This document shows, one piece after another, positions 1 through 6,180 of a stretch of 7,563 nucleotides of DNA (position 1 is its first letter; each line of letters opens with the position of its first letter). The notes under the pieces are model-generated. The model saw nothing but the letters and a program-made list of their open reading frames with translations, searched no databases and was not told where the DNA came from. This DNA comes from Candidatus Cloacimonadota bacterium (GTDB lineage: Bacteria > Cloacimonadota > Cloacimonadia > Cloacimonadales > TCS61): positions 1 to 7,563 of the forward strand of contig DAOUTP010000082.1 in NCBI GenBank assembly GCA_030626645.1. Direction: 5' to 3'. A program made the translations under genes and the position numbers.

Positions 1-25
1 CGTTACGAAGAAGAACTTCGTAACG
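1..25. repeat. Perfect 10-bp hairpin beyond the ABC-F gene
   Basis: CGTTACGAAG at 1-10 is the exact reverse complement of CTTCGTAACG at 16-25, with a 5-nt loop AAGAA. It lies 28 bp past the stop codon of the minus-strand ABC-F gene, so it would sit in that gene's 3' untranslated RNA and could act as a terminator or RNA-stabilising stem. The T-tract needed to call an intrinsic terminator would be to the left of the window and cannot be seen. The 9-mer ACTTCGTAA (15-23) recurs at 4213-4221 beyond another minus-strand gene, so a dispersed palindromic repeat family is an alternative. Confidence 0.6.
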
Positions 26-53
26 AGATATTAACCTGAAGACGGATTCGCTG

Positions 54-1931
54 CTAATTCTTCTCATCCAATTCCAGCCAGCGGGATTCAAGTTCATCCT
101 GTCTTTGTAGAAGTTCCTCAAGCTTATTTGTAATCTCTCTAAAATCCGTAGGGGAGAGGCTTGAAGCTTCTTTTTCTATTTTAGTATTAAATATGGATAT
201 TTGATCTTCCATGTTTTTCATTTCATTCTCGATCAATTTAATTTCGCGTTTTTCTTTATAACTTAGTTTAAATGATGCTCTTTTTGTTCTTGGTTTAATT
301 GTTTTTTTCTTTTGAATATTTTTCTCTTCATCACGATATTTTTTTACAAGCAGAAAATCGGAATAATTACCTGGAAATTTTACAATTCGATCTTCATCAA
401 AAACAAAGAGGTAGTCAGTTACTCTATCCAGAAAATATCTATCATGTGATACGACGATTATACAGCCCTTAAAGGCATCGAGATAATCTTCCAATATTTC
501 CAAAGTGCGAATATCAAGGTCGTTCGTGGGTTCATCAAGGATGATAAAATTATTTCCAAACATCAAAGAACGTAAAAGATAAAGCCGCTTCTTCTCGCCG
601 CCGGAAAGATTCTCTAATTTGCTCTGCTGCATTTTGCCGCCAAAGAGGAAACGCTGTAACATTTCAGAAGCTGAATGAAGCGTTCCATCAGCAGTACGGA
701 TATTATGTGCAAAATCCTGAATGTAACTTAGTACCGTTTGATCATTATCAAATTCATCTATATTCTGCTGAAAATATGAGAAAGAAGTATTTACTCCAAT
801 TTTAATAGAACCTTTGTCGGGTTCGATCTCTTCCATTATACATTTCAGCAAAGTGGTTTTCCCACATCCATTAGGTCCAATTATCCCGATCCGCTCCAGT
901 TTTTGGAAGTTATGATTGAAATTGGTGAAGAGAACCTTATCATCATATTGTTTTGAAATCTCTCTAATTTCCAGGATAGTTTTTCCAAAACGTTTTGTTT
1001 TGAAGGAAATATCAAGATCTTTATTTTCGGATAGATAAGATTTATCAATAAGCTCTTTCACCCTGTCAAGATGGTCTTTCGGCTTGGAAGTTCTTGCTCT
1101 AGCACCACGTTGAAGCCATTTGAGTTCCTTTTTCAATTGAGCTTTACGTCGTGTTTCCTTTCTTTGAACATCAATATCCTGCTGCTCTTTTTTCCGTAAA
1201 TAGTAAGAATAATTTCCTTTAAAAAAGTTGATCTGTCCATTATCCATTTCTATAATCTTATCGGATACAGCATCTAGAAAATAACGATCGTGGGTAACGA
1301 AAATGATCGTACCTTTATAATTGGATAAATAATCCTGAAACCATTCAATGGTATCAACATCAAGATGGTTGGTGGGCTCATCAAGCAGCAAGATATCCGG
1401 TTCATCCATCAGCACTCTGGCAAGATCGATTCGTCTTTTCTGCCCACCAGAGAGAGTTGATATTTTTTGATTTATATCGCTAAATCCAAATTTATCTAAG
1501 ATACTCTTCGCTTTCACTTCGATCTTCCAGGCATCTTTCGCTTCAATTTCTTTGATGATTTGGTGATGTTCTTCTTCCAAAGCCTGTGATGGCTTAATTT
1601 CAAGTTCTCTGAGGATCCTAAAATATTTTCGCAAAATATCAAATTGAGGGTGATCACTGAAATAGATCTCTTCATAAATTGTCTTATCAGGATCAAGTTG
1701 AGGGATTTGGGAAAGATAACCAACACGGATACCTTTGCGGAATGTAATATTACCCGAATCAGCAGGTTCAATTCCAACCAGAAGCCTTAATAATGTGGAT
1801 TTACCGCAGCCATTTATTCCTACTAAACCGATCTTCTCATTTTTGAATATCCCAAATGAGCTGTTTTTACAGATCAATTTCTCTGCGAATGATTTATTCA
1901 GTTCTTCAATTGAAATTAAATTTTTACTCAA
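54..1931 (-). CDS. uup: ABC-F family ATPase, Uup-like
   Basis: Soluble twin-ATPase protein of the ABC-F family, whose members act on the ribosome rather than in membrane transport; no membrane segments are present. Numbered from the TTG start (625 aa): first Walker A GINGCGKST near 38-46, signature LSGGQ 160-164, Walker B ILLLDEP 180-186 and H-loop THDR. A charged linker follows (about 246-300) containing WLQRGARARTSK, similar to the Uup-type inter-domain linker. The second Walker A GPNGCGKTT is at 352-360, signature LSGGE 442-446, Walker B IILDEP 463-468, then SHDR. A charged, heptad-like C-terminal region (about 557-625) matches the coiled-coil DNA-binding tail of Uup, and total length is close to E. 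coli Uup (about 635 aa). All catalytic motifs look intact. I chose TTG-1931 because GTGAGG lies 6 nt upstream and it gives the typical start MSKNLISIE; a GTG at 1943 would add four residues but has no visible ribosome site. Family is certain; the Uup subgroup is likely but not proven. Confidence 0.93.
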   Translation of the reverse strand: MSKNLISIEELNKSFAEKLICKNSSFGIFKNEKIGLVGINGCGKSTLLRLLVGIEPADSGNITFRKGIRVGYLSQIPQLDPDKTIYEEIYFSDHPQFDILRKYFRILRELEIKPSQALEEEHHQIIKEIEAKDAWKIEVKAKSILDKFGFSDINQKISTLSGGQKRRIDLARVLMDEPDILLLDEPTNHLDVDTIEWFQDYLSNYKGTIIFVTHDRYFLDAVSDKIIEMDNGQINFFKGNYSYYLRKKEQQDIDVQRKETRRKAQLKKELKWLQRGARARTSKPKDHLDRVKELIDKSYLSENKDLDISFKTKRFGKTILEIREISKQYDDKVLFTNFNHNFQKLERIGIIGPNGCGKTTLLKCIMEEIEPDKGSIKIGVNTSFSYFQQNIDEFDNDQTVLSYIQDFAHNIRTADGTLHSASEMLQRFLFGGKMQQSKLENLSGGEKKRLYLLRSLMFGNNFIILDEPTNDLDIRTLEILEDYLDAFKGCIIVVSHDRYFLDRVTDYLFVFDEDRIVKFPGNYSDFLLVKKYRDEEKNIQKKKTIKPRTKRASFKLSYKEKREIKLIENEMKNMEDQISIFNTKIEKEASSLSPTDFREITNKLEELLQRQDELESRWLELDEKN

Positions 1932-1937
1932 CCTAAA

Positions 1938-1943
1938 CCTCAC
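1938..1943 (-). promoter_or_regulatory. Ribosome binding site deciding a TTG start
   Basis: On the minus strand GTGAGG occupies 1943-1938, followed by six bases and TTG at 1931-1929. The in-frame GTG at 1943-1941, which gives the longest reading frame, is part of this ribosome-site sequence and is preceded only by T/A-rich DNA without purine-rich complementarity. This favours the TTG start. Confidence 0.5.
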
Positions 1944-2100
1944 TAATAAAACAGCTTTTAAACAAGTGTTAATTTGTCAAATACAGATTACTGAATACAA
2001 TTTTATTCACTTAATTAAAATACGAATGAAGTGGAACATTTACTAAATGAATAAGATTCATGTAAACCTAAGTTATTTAAGGAGATGCCGGATAGTATGA

Positions 2101-2122
2101 AATAGCAATAGTTATCGCTATT
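2101..2122. promoter_or_regulatory. 22-bp imperfect palindrome, candidate operator
   Basis: Outer arms AATAGC (2101-2106) and GCTATT (2117-2122) are exact complements, and inner ATA and TAT also pair, leaving one mismatch plus a wobble at the centre. It ends 11 bp before the TTGACA box of the ligase gene, a usual place for a transcription factor site. No regulator gene is in the window, so the binding protein is unknown. Confidence 0.4.
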
Positions 2123-2133
2123 AAATTTATCAG

Positions 2134-2160
2134 TTGACATTTTATGATTGCAGATATTTG
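2134..2160 (+). promoter_or_regulatory. Candidate sigma-70 promoter of the ligase gene
   Basis: A perfect TTGACA (2134-2139) lies upstream of the ligase. The best -10 choices are TATTTG (2155-2160, spacer 15) or TTTGAA (2157-2162, spacer 17), both poor matches. Transcription would begin about 35 bases before the ATG. The -35 box is convincing, the -10 is not. Confidence 0.35.
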
Positions 2161-2203
2161 AAACAAGTTGAATTGAGTGGAAGAAAAAATATAAGGAGTT
2201 ATT

Positions 2204-3733
2204 ATGCAATTACAGCAGAAATTTGTAGAAGTTGCAAAGAAACATGCTAAGAAGATAGCTGTCTATGATCAGGCAACTGGTAAGGATCTTTCTTATGACA
2301 GAATGCTGATAGCGGCTTTGATATTGGCCGGAAGGTTTAAGAAATATAAAAGTAAATATTTGGGAATCATGGTACCCACTTCTGCCGGATGTTTGCTTTC
2401 AACTCTTGGTGCCCTTATGGCTGGCAAGATCCCTGTGATGATAAATTACTCGACCGGAGCCAGAGAAAATTCAATTTATGCTCAGGAAAAATGCAGCTTT
2501 AAAACGATTGTTACAAGTCAAAAATTATTAGAAAAAATTAATTGCGAACCGGTTGAAGGAATGGTATATCTGGAAGATATTATGGCTTCTTTATCTACAC
2601 CGGAAAAGCTCAAAGCAGCTCTTACTTCTAAATTGCCAAAAGGTATGTTGCAATCCAAAGTTGGTCATGGTGATGAAAATTCCACATCTGTAGTTCTTTT
2701 TACAAGTGGAAGCGAAAAAGAGCCAAAGGCAGTTCAGCTTACCCATAAAAATATTTTCCATAATATAAGTACAATACCTAATATTATTGATATAAGCGAA
2801 AATGATATCTTCGCTGGGACATTACCTCTTTTTCATGTGTTTGGATTAACTACAACTTTCTGGCTTCCAATCTATCTAGGTGCATCAATCATAACTCATG
2901 CAAATCCACTTGATTACGGGGCGATCGTAAAATCTATTATTGATTACAAAATAACAGTACTTATTGGAACTCCAACCTTCTTCCATGGATATCAACGCAA
3001 ATCAAATCCTGGAGAACTTTCTTCAATAAGATACGCAATTGCCGGAGCTGATAAACTTACAGAAAAATTACGACTTTCTTTCCAAAAAGATCATGGAATT
3101 GAAATTTTGGAAGGATATGGTGCTACTGAAACAAGTCCGGTTGTGTCCGTAAATGTTCCTGGGGCTAATAAGCCGGGAAGTATTGGAAAACCATTACCTG
3201 GAGTACAAGTAAAAATACTTGATAGAGAAACTGATGAAGAATTACCTGCAGGTAAGGAAGGAAAGATACTTGTAAAGGGTGACCTTATTATGAAGGGATA
3301 CCTGGGTGACGTAGAAGAAACTTCTATGCATATGCATGGTGGCTGGTACGATACCGGAGATATGGGAGTTATTGATGAAGATGGTTTCTTGTGGCATCGT
3401 GGACGACTGAAGAGATTTGTGAAAGTTGGTGGGGAAATGGTCTCTCTGGTTAAAGTGGAAGAAGTTCTTACTAAACTTTTGCCGGAAGGTGTTATCTGCT
3501 GTGTTGTAGATGTTCCGAATCCTAAAAAAGGTGCCGATGTTGTTGCAGCAGTAGCAACCGGTGAATTTGATAGAAAGAAAATTTTAAAAATGATGGCAAA
3601 AGAGTTACCGGCTATTGCAGTACCAAAAGAATTCTATGTGATTGAAGATATTCCTATAATGGGAAGCGGAAAAGTAGCTTTCCGTGAAGTTGAAAAAATA
3701 TGTAGAGAAAGACAGGAGAATGGGAAGAGTTAG
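2204..3733 (+). CDS. Aas-like acyl-ACP / acyl-CoA ligase (AMP-forming)
   Basis: Member of the adenylate-forming (ANL) superfamily that activates a fatty acid with ATP to an acyl-AMP and transfers it to a thiol carrier. The 509-aa protein has the P-loop-like TSGS with PK (167-175), YGATE (305-309), YDTGD (382-386), the GRLKRF hinge region (400-405) and the C-terminal catalytic lysine in GSGK (K490). Three stretches closely resemble the C-terminal ligase half of E. coli Aas, as recalled: the segment after YGATE (NVPG...KPGSIGKPLPG), the GEMVSL after the hinge, and the AVP...GSGK ending. This suggests acyl-ACP or lysophospholipid-linked acyl activation rather than catabolic FadD. Unlike Aas, no acyltransferase domain is fused and none is encoded nearby. 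The start is supported by AAGGAG (2193-2198) five bases before ATG. The stop codon lies inside a tandem repeat, and a strong terminator follows, so the gene is probably monocistronic. Carrier and chain length are inferred only. Confidence 0.88.
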   Translation: MQLQQKFVEVAKKHAKKIAVYDQATGKDLSYDRMLIAALILAGRFKKYKSKYLGIMVPTSAGCLLSTLGALMAGKIPVMINYSTGARENSIYAQEKCSFKTIVTSQKLLEKINCEPVEGMVYLEDIMASLSTPEKLKAALTSKLPKGMLQSKVGHGDENSTSVVLFTSGSEKEPKAVQLTHKNIFHNISTIPNIIDISENDIFAGTLPLFHVFGLTTTFWLPIYLGASIITHANPLDYGAIVKSIIDYKITVLIGTPTFFHGYQRKSNPGELSSIRYAIAGADKLTEKLRLSFQKDHGIEILEGYGATETSPVVSVNVPGANKPGSIGKPLPGVQVKILDRETDEELPAGKEGKILVKGDLIMKGYLGDVEETSMHMHGGWYDTGDMGVIDEDGFLWHRGRLKRFVKVGGEMVSLVKVEEVLTKLLPEGVICCVVDVPNPKKGADVVAAVATGEFDRKKILKMMAKELPAIAVPKEFYVIEDIPIMGSGKVAFREVEKICRERQENGKS

Positions 3734-3782
3734 AAGTTAGGAGTTAGAAATTAGGAGTTAGGAGTTAGGAATTATAAATTAG
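3727..3782. repeat. Heptanucleotide tandem repeat (about 8 units of GAGTTAG)
   Basis: Successive 7-base units read GAGTTAG, AAGTTAG, GAGTTAG, AAATTAG, GAGTTAG, GAGTTAG, GAATTAT, AAATTAG. Four units are identical and the rest differ at one to three positions. The first unit contains the TAG stop (3731-3733) of the ligase gene, so the array begins in coding sequence and runs about 50 bases beyond it, ending before the terminator. Confidence 0.9.
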
Positions 3783-3810
3783 AAAAAGATTGAGATAAAT
3801 TGTAAATATT

Positions 3811-3860
3811 AGCCCATGACTATTTACTCCGGCTACTGCCGGATTAGTCGTGGGTTTTTT
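3811..3860 (+). terminator. Two-tier intrinsic terminator after the ligase gene
   Basis: The outer stem CCCATGACTA (3813-3822) pairs with TAGTCGTGGG (3845-3854), with one G-T wobble. Within it the inner stem TCCGGC (3828-3833) pairs perfectly with GCCGGA (3838-3843) around the loop TACT. A run of six T follows (3855-3860). This is a textbook Rho-independent terminator for plus-strand transcription. On the minus strand no comparable T-run follows the stem. Confidence 0.88.
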
Positions 3861-3874
3861 AATAGTTTTGTAGT

Positions 3875-3893
3875 GACAGATCAGTGATCTGTC
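3875..3893. repeat. 19-bp near-perfect palindrome
   Basis: GACAGATCA (3875-3883) and TGATCTGTC (3885-3893) are exact reverse complements separated by a single G. With so short a loop it would form a cruciform or bind a dimeric protein more readily than form a stable RNA hairpin. It lies 15 bp past the ligase terminator, away from any gene start, so a dispersed palindromic repeat is more likely than an operator. Confidence 0.7.
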
Positions 3894-3953
3894 TGAAAGA
3901 AATGGAGAGTAATAGAGAGAATATTTAACTGATTTTAGCCAATCCTTCCTCAA

Positions 3954-3978
3954 GAGAACAACGTGCAAGATTCGTCAG
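3954..3978. repeat. 25-bp direct repeat, copy A
   Basis: GAGAACAACGTG at its start and CGTCAG at its end are shared with copy B at 4115-4139; 23 of 25 bases agree. A small inverted repeat CGTCA-GGA-TGACG (3973-3985) overlaps its right end. A fragment related to the right half, AAGAATCGTCCAG, appears at 4004-4016. Confidence 0.75.
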
Positions 3979-4114
3979 GATGACGGGAATTAAAGCAATG
4001 AGCAAGAATCGTCCAGCCTACGCTAAACTTCGACTTTGCAAGCAGGAAGACAGGATTAATGATAATTACTGAGAATAACAAAATTAAATCATCGATAAAT
4101 CTGAGATTCTTCCT

Positions 4115-4139
4115 GAGAACAACGTGAAAGATACGTCAG
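4115..4139. repeat. 25-bp direct repeat, copy B
   Basis: Matches copy A at 3954-3978 except for two substitutions, 161 bp apart. The sequence continuing after copy B (CAGAAAGACAGATTTA, 4137-4152) resembles 4043-4058 (CAGGAAGACAGGATTA). Copy A could therefore be the same element carrying about 67 extra bases inside. Confidence 0.75.
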
Positions 4140-4209
4140 AAAGACAGATTTAAATTACATCCTTAGCTTGTTCTTGTTAGTAAGAAGTTGTTGTTTAAAG
4201 TGGCGATGT

Positions 4210-4250
4210 TTTACTTCGTAAAGCCATCTTATTTTTGTTTCACAAAGCCA
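4210..4250. repeat. Two tandem hairpins with compensatory base changes
   Basis: TTTAC-TTC-GTAAA followed by GCCA (4210-4226) and TTTGT-TTC-ACAAA followed by GCCA (4234-4250) repeat with a 24-bp period. The two stem bases that differ are changed on both arms, so pairing is kept in each copy. On the minus strand, the sense of the PAP2 transcript, the loops read GAA. Both lie within 65 bases after the PAP2 stop codon. Neither is followed by a T-run, so they are not standard terminators. Confidence 0.65.
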
Positions 4251-4272
4251 ACAATATTAGTTCGTTGCTAAT

Positions 4273-5034
4273 TTAAAATCTATAACTAATATCAACAGAA
4301 TCATAACCAAAAGATAATTTTAGTTTCTTATTCTGATGATACTTACAAATAATATAACTTATACCGCTTCCAACAATCGCACCCACAATTACATCTGAGG
4401 GGAAATGTTGCGCCGAGGCAACTCGTAATATTGCAGTAGCACCTGCCGATCCAAACAAAAGTGAACCAACAAAAATGTTATGACCATAATTTATGCTGTA
4501 GTAATAATAACCGCTTGTTGCAGCTGCAAACACGGTTGATGAGTGCATAGAATAAAATGAATGCTGACTGTTCCTTTGCTTTTTTTTGTCATCAGACACA
4601 TCTTCATCATATACGAACGGACGATAACGATGGGTAAGGGTTTTAGTCCATTTGCAAATTGCGCTTTGTGCTACCATGATCTCACCGAAGATAATGAGAT
4701 TATCCATTAAAATTCTTTTATCACTTTCGTATAAACAAAAAAGGGTAGATCCTAAAGCAAGATATGCCACATAATCACTAAAATCTTTTAAAGTTGCAGA
4801 GTAAGGTTGGAATCCAAGTTTATCAAAGAATGGGACATCATCTTTATCTAAAGTATCTAACTCAAAATTGGTTGGTGTTTCTATGAGCTGCCTATCAAAA
4901 TAGTTATTGCTCAGATCCAGAGCGAGAGCTGAGGAAAAGAAAATTAGTGATTCTACTTTATCAACTTCAAAAATGTATGAATTTAAAAGAAGAGGAATGA
5001 GAAGAATTAATAAGAATAATTGAATTTTCTTCAT
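4273..5034 (-). CDS. PAP2-family membrane phosphatase
   Basis: Type 2 phosphatidic acid phosphatase-like enzyme, expected to remove phosphate from a lipid substrate such as an undecaprenyl or lipid A phosphate at the envelope. The 253-aa protein begins with a hydrophobic signal-like segment (about 4-20). It contains phosphatase motif 1 as K131-x6-R138-P139, motif 2 as S162-M163-H164 (usual form PSGH), and motif 3 as R204-x5-H210-x3-D214, so the catalytic histidines, arginines and aspartate are present. Hydrophobic stretches near 86-102, 112-128, 165-180, 186-202 and 214-230 suit membrane helices. The tail (about 239-253) alternates polar and apolar residues and ends in Phe, like an outer-membrane beta-strand end. 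The start ATG follows AGGGATC (5047-5041). It lies 45 bp downstream of argF on the same strand with no terminator between, so co-transcription is likely. The substrate cannot be deduced. Confidence 0.87.
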   Translation of the reverse strand: MKKIQLFLLILLIPLLLNSYIFEVDKVESLIFFSSALALDLSNNYFDRQLIETPTNFELDTLDKDDVPFFDKLGFQPYSATLKDFSDYVAYLALGSTLFCLYESDKRILMDNLIIFGEIMVAQSAICKWTKTLTHRYRPFVYDEDVSDDKKKQRNSQHSFYSMHSSTVFAAATSGYYYYSINYGHNIFVGSLLFGSAGATAILRVASAQHFPSDVIVGAIVGSGISYIICKYHQNKKLKLSFGYDSVDISYRF

Positions 5035-5079
5035 ATAAATGATCCCTACCGAATTTTTTATTCAGCAGAGATAACAAAC

Positions 5080-6081
5080 TTATTTACCTAAAGTCGCAAC
5101 CATAACAGCTTTTATGGTGTGCATTCTGTTTTCCGCTTCGTCAAAGACAACAGATGCTTCACTTTCAAAAACTTCATCGGTAACTTCCATTTCGGGAAGT
5201 CCAAGTTTTTCATAGATATCTTTTCCGACCTTTGTATCGGTATTATGAAATGATGGCAGGCAATGCATGAAGATAGTATTTTTATTTCCGGTCATATCCA
5301 TCATCTTCTTATTAACTTGATAATCTCTGAGTAGATCGATCCTCTGCTTCCAAACTTCTGCCGGCTCTCCCATAGAAACCCAAACATCCGTGTAGATCAC
5401 ATCGGCATTTGTAACACCTTCTTTGATGTTATCTGTAACCGTGATCTTTGCTCCTGTCTCTTTGGCAATTACGTTACACTGATCAATGAGCTTTGTATCC
5501 GGCTGTACTTCTTGAGGAGCTACAATTCTGAAATCCATTCCCAATTTAGCACCTCCGACCATGAGCGAATTACCCATATTATTTCTACCGTCTCCAACGT
5601 AAGCAAAAACCATTTTGTTAAAAGGTTTATTAAGGTGTTCTTTGGCAGTTAGGAAATCAGCGAGGATCTGAGTTGGATGGAATTCGGTGGTGAGTCCGTT
5701 CCAAACAGGAACGCCGGCATATTCTCCCAGCACTTCTACAACATCCTGACCAAAACCGCGATATTCAATACCATCATACATTCTGCCCAAAACGCGCGCT
5801 GTGTCTTTCATTGTTTCTTTGGTACCGATCTGACTTCCGCTGGGTCCCAGATAAGTTACATGAGCACCCTGATCAAGAGCTGCTACTTCGAAAGCACATC
5901 TGGTTCTGGTTGAAGCTTTTTCAAAGATGAGTGCAATGTTCTTACCGGTTAAAGTCAGCTGCTCAGTTCCTGCGTATTTTGCTTTTTTAAGGTCTAAAGA
6001 AAGATCGATAAGAAAATTGATCTCTTCCGGTGTAAAATCTAATAACTTCAAAAAATTTCTGTTTTTAAAATTATGAGCCAT
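5080..6081 (-). CDS. argF: Ornithine carbamoyltransferase
   Basis: Cytoplasmic enzyme transferring the carbamoyl group of carbamoyl phosphate to L-ornithine to give citrulline; catabolic homologues (arcB) run the reverse reaction. The 333-aa length matches E. coli ArgF/ArgI. Carbamoyl-phosphate residues are in STRTR (57-61) and HPTQ (135-138). The ornithine-binding aspartate is in TDVW (D232), with the SMG loop at 236-238 and the catalytic cysteine in HCLP (273-276). The segment after STRTR (about 62-108) and the tail TDEVFES...ENRMHTIKAVMVATL are almost identical to E. coli as recalled. The SMG loop argues against the N-acetyl- or N-succinyl-ornithine enzymes. The usual HCLPAFHD reads HCLPSFHN here. 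The start is set by CAGGAG about 8 bp before ATG. No other arg or arc gene is visible, so anabolic versus catabolic use is undecided. Confidence 0.95.
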   Translation of the reverse strand: MAHNFKNRNFLKLLDFTPEEINFLIDLSLDLKKAKYAGTEQLTLTGKNIALIFEKASTRTRCAFEVAALDQGAHVTYLGPSGSQIGTKETMKDTARVLGRMYDGIEYRGFGQDVVEVLGEYAGVPVWNGLTTEFHPTQILADFLTAKEHLNKPFNKMVFAYVGDGRNNMGNSLMVGGAKLGMDFRIVAPQEVQPDTKLIDQCNVIAKETGAKITVTDNIKEGVTNADVIYTDVWVSMGEPAEVWKQRIDLLRDYQVNKKMMDMTGNKNTIFMHCLPSFHNTDTKVGKDIYEKLGLPEMEVTDEVFESEASVVFDEAENRMHTIKAVMVATLGK

Positions 6082-6158
6082 GATTTATTCTCCTGATATA
6101 TTTTATTTTAAAACAAAAGTTTAAAATTTATTAATCATGACAAGGAATTTATCAGGTT

Positions 6159-6180
6159 GTGATTTCCTAGATTAAATCAC
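6159..6180. promoter_or_regulatory. Inverted repeat abutting a -35 box, candidate operator
   Basis: GTGATTT (6159-6165) and AAATCAC (6174-6180) are perfect 7-bp arms around an 8-bp spacer, directly next to TTGACT (6181-6186). This position in the argF / UbiA-like divergent region fits a dimeric repressor or activator site. It does not match the ArgR box consensus. A looser AT-rich palindrome ATTTATAAAT follows at 6192-6201. Confidence 0.45.

Larger units (their letters stand above)
3734..4272. other. Gene-free, repeat-rich region between converging genes
   Basis: About 540 bp separate the 3' ends of the ligase and PAP2 genes. I see no credible gene here. It holds most of a heptad array, the ligase terminator, a 19-bp palindrome (3875-3893), a pair of 25-bp direct repeats (3954-3978 and 4115-4139) with further related fragments, and two hairpins with a common plan near 4209-4250. 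The small open frames have no ribosome site and no protein-like composition, and one runs straight through the terminator. Confidence 0.7.

Noticed and set aside
1952..1980. Promoter for the ABC-F gene on the minus strand
   Set aside because: A perfect TTGACA lies at 1980-1975, but no acceptable -10 hexamer occurs at a 16-18 bp spacing, so I did not list it as a feature.
1735..2046. 103-codon plus-strand frame over the ABC-F gene start
   Set aside because: It lies mostly antisense to the well-conserved first Walker A region of the ABC-F gene and has no ribosome site or family signature.
2015..2209. 64-codon minus-strand frame in the divergent control region
   Set aside because: It overlaps the ligase start, its promoter box and the palindrome, and has no recognisable protein feature.
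3765..3968. 67-codon open frame on the minus strand in the convergent gap
   Set aside because: It runs through the ligase terminator hairpin and part of the heptad array, has no ribosome site, and its residues look like translated repeat sequence.
4210..4272. Intrinsic terminator for the argF-PAP2 transcript
   Set aside because: Hairpins are present but none is followed by a T-run on the minus strand, so they are reported only as structured repeats.
3734..4272. CRISPR array in the repeat-rich gap
   Set aside because: The repeats are few, degenerate, of different lengths and not spaced by uniform unique spacers, and no cas gene is nearby.
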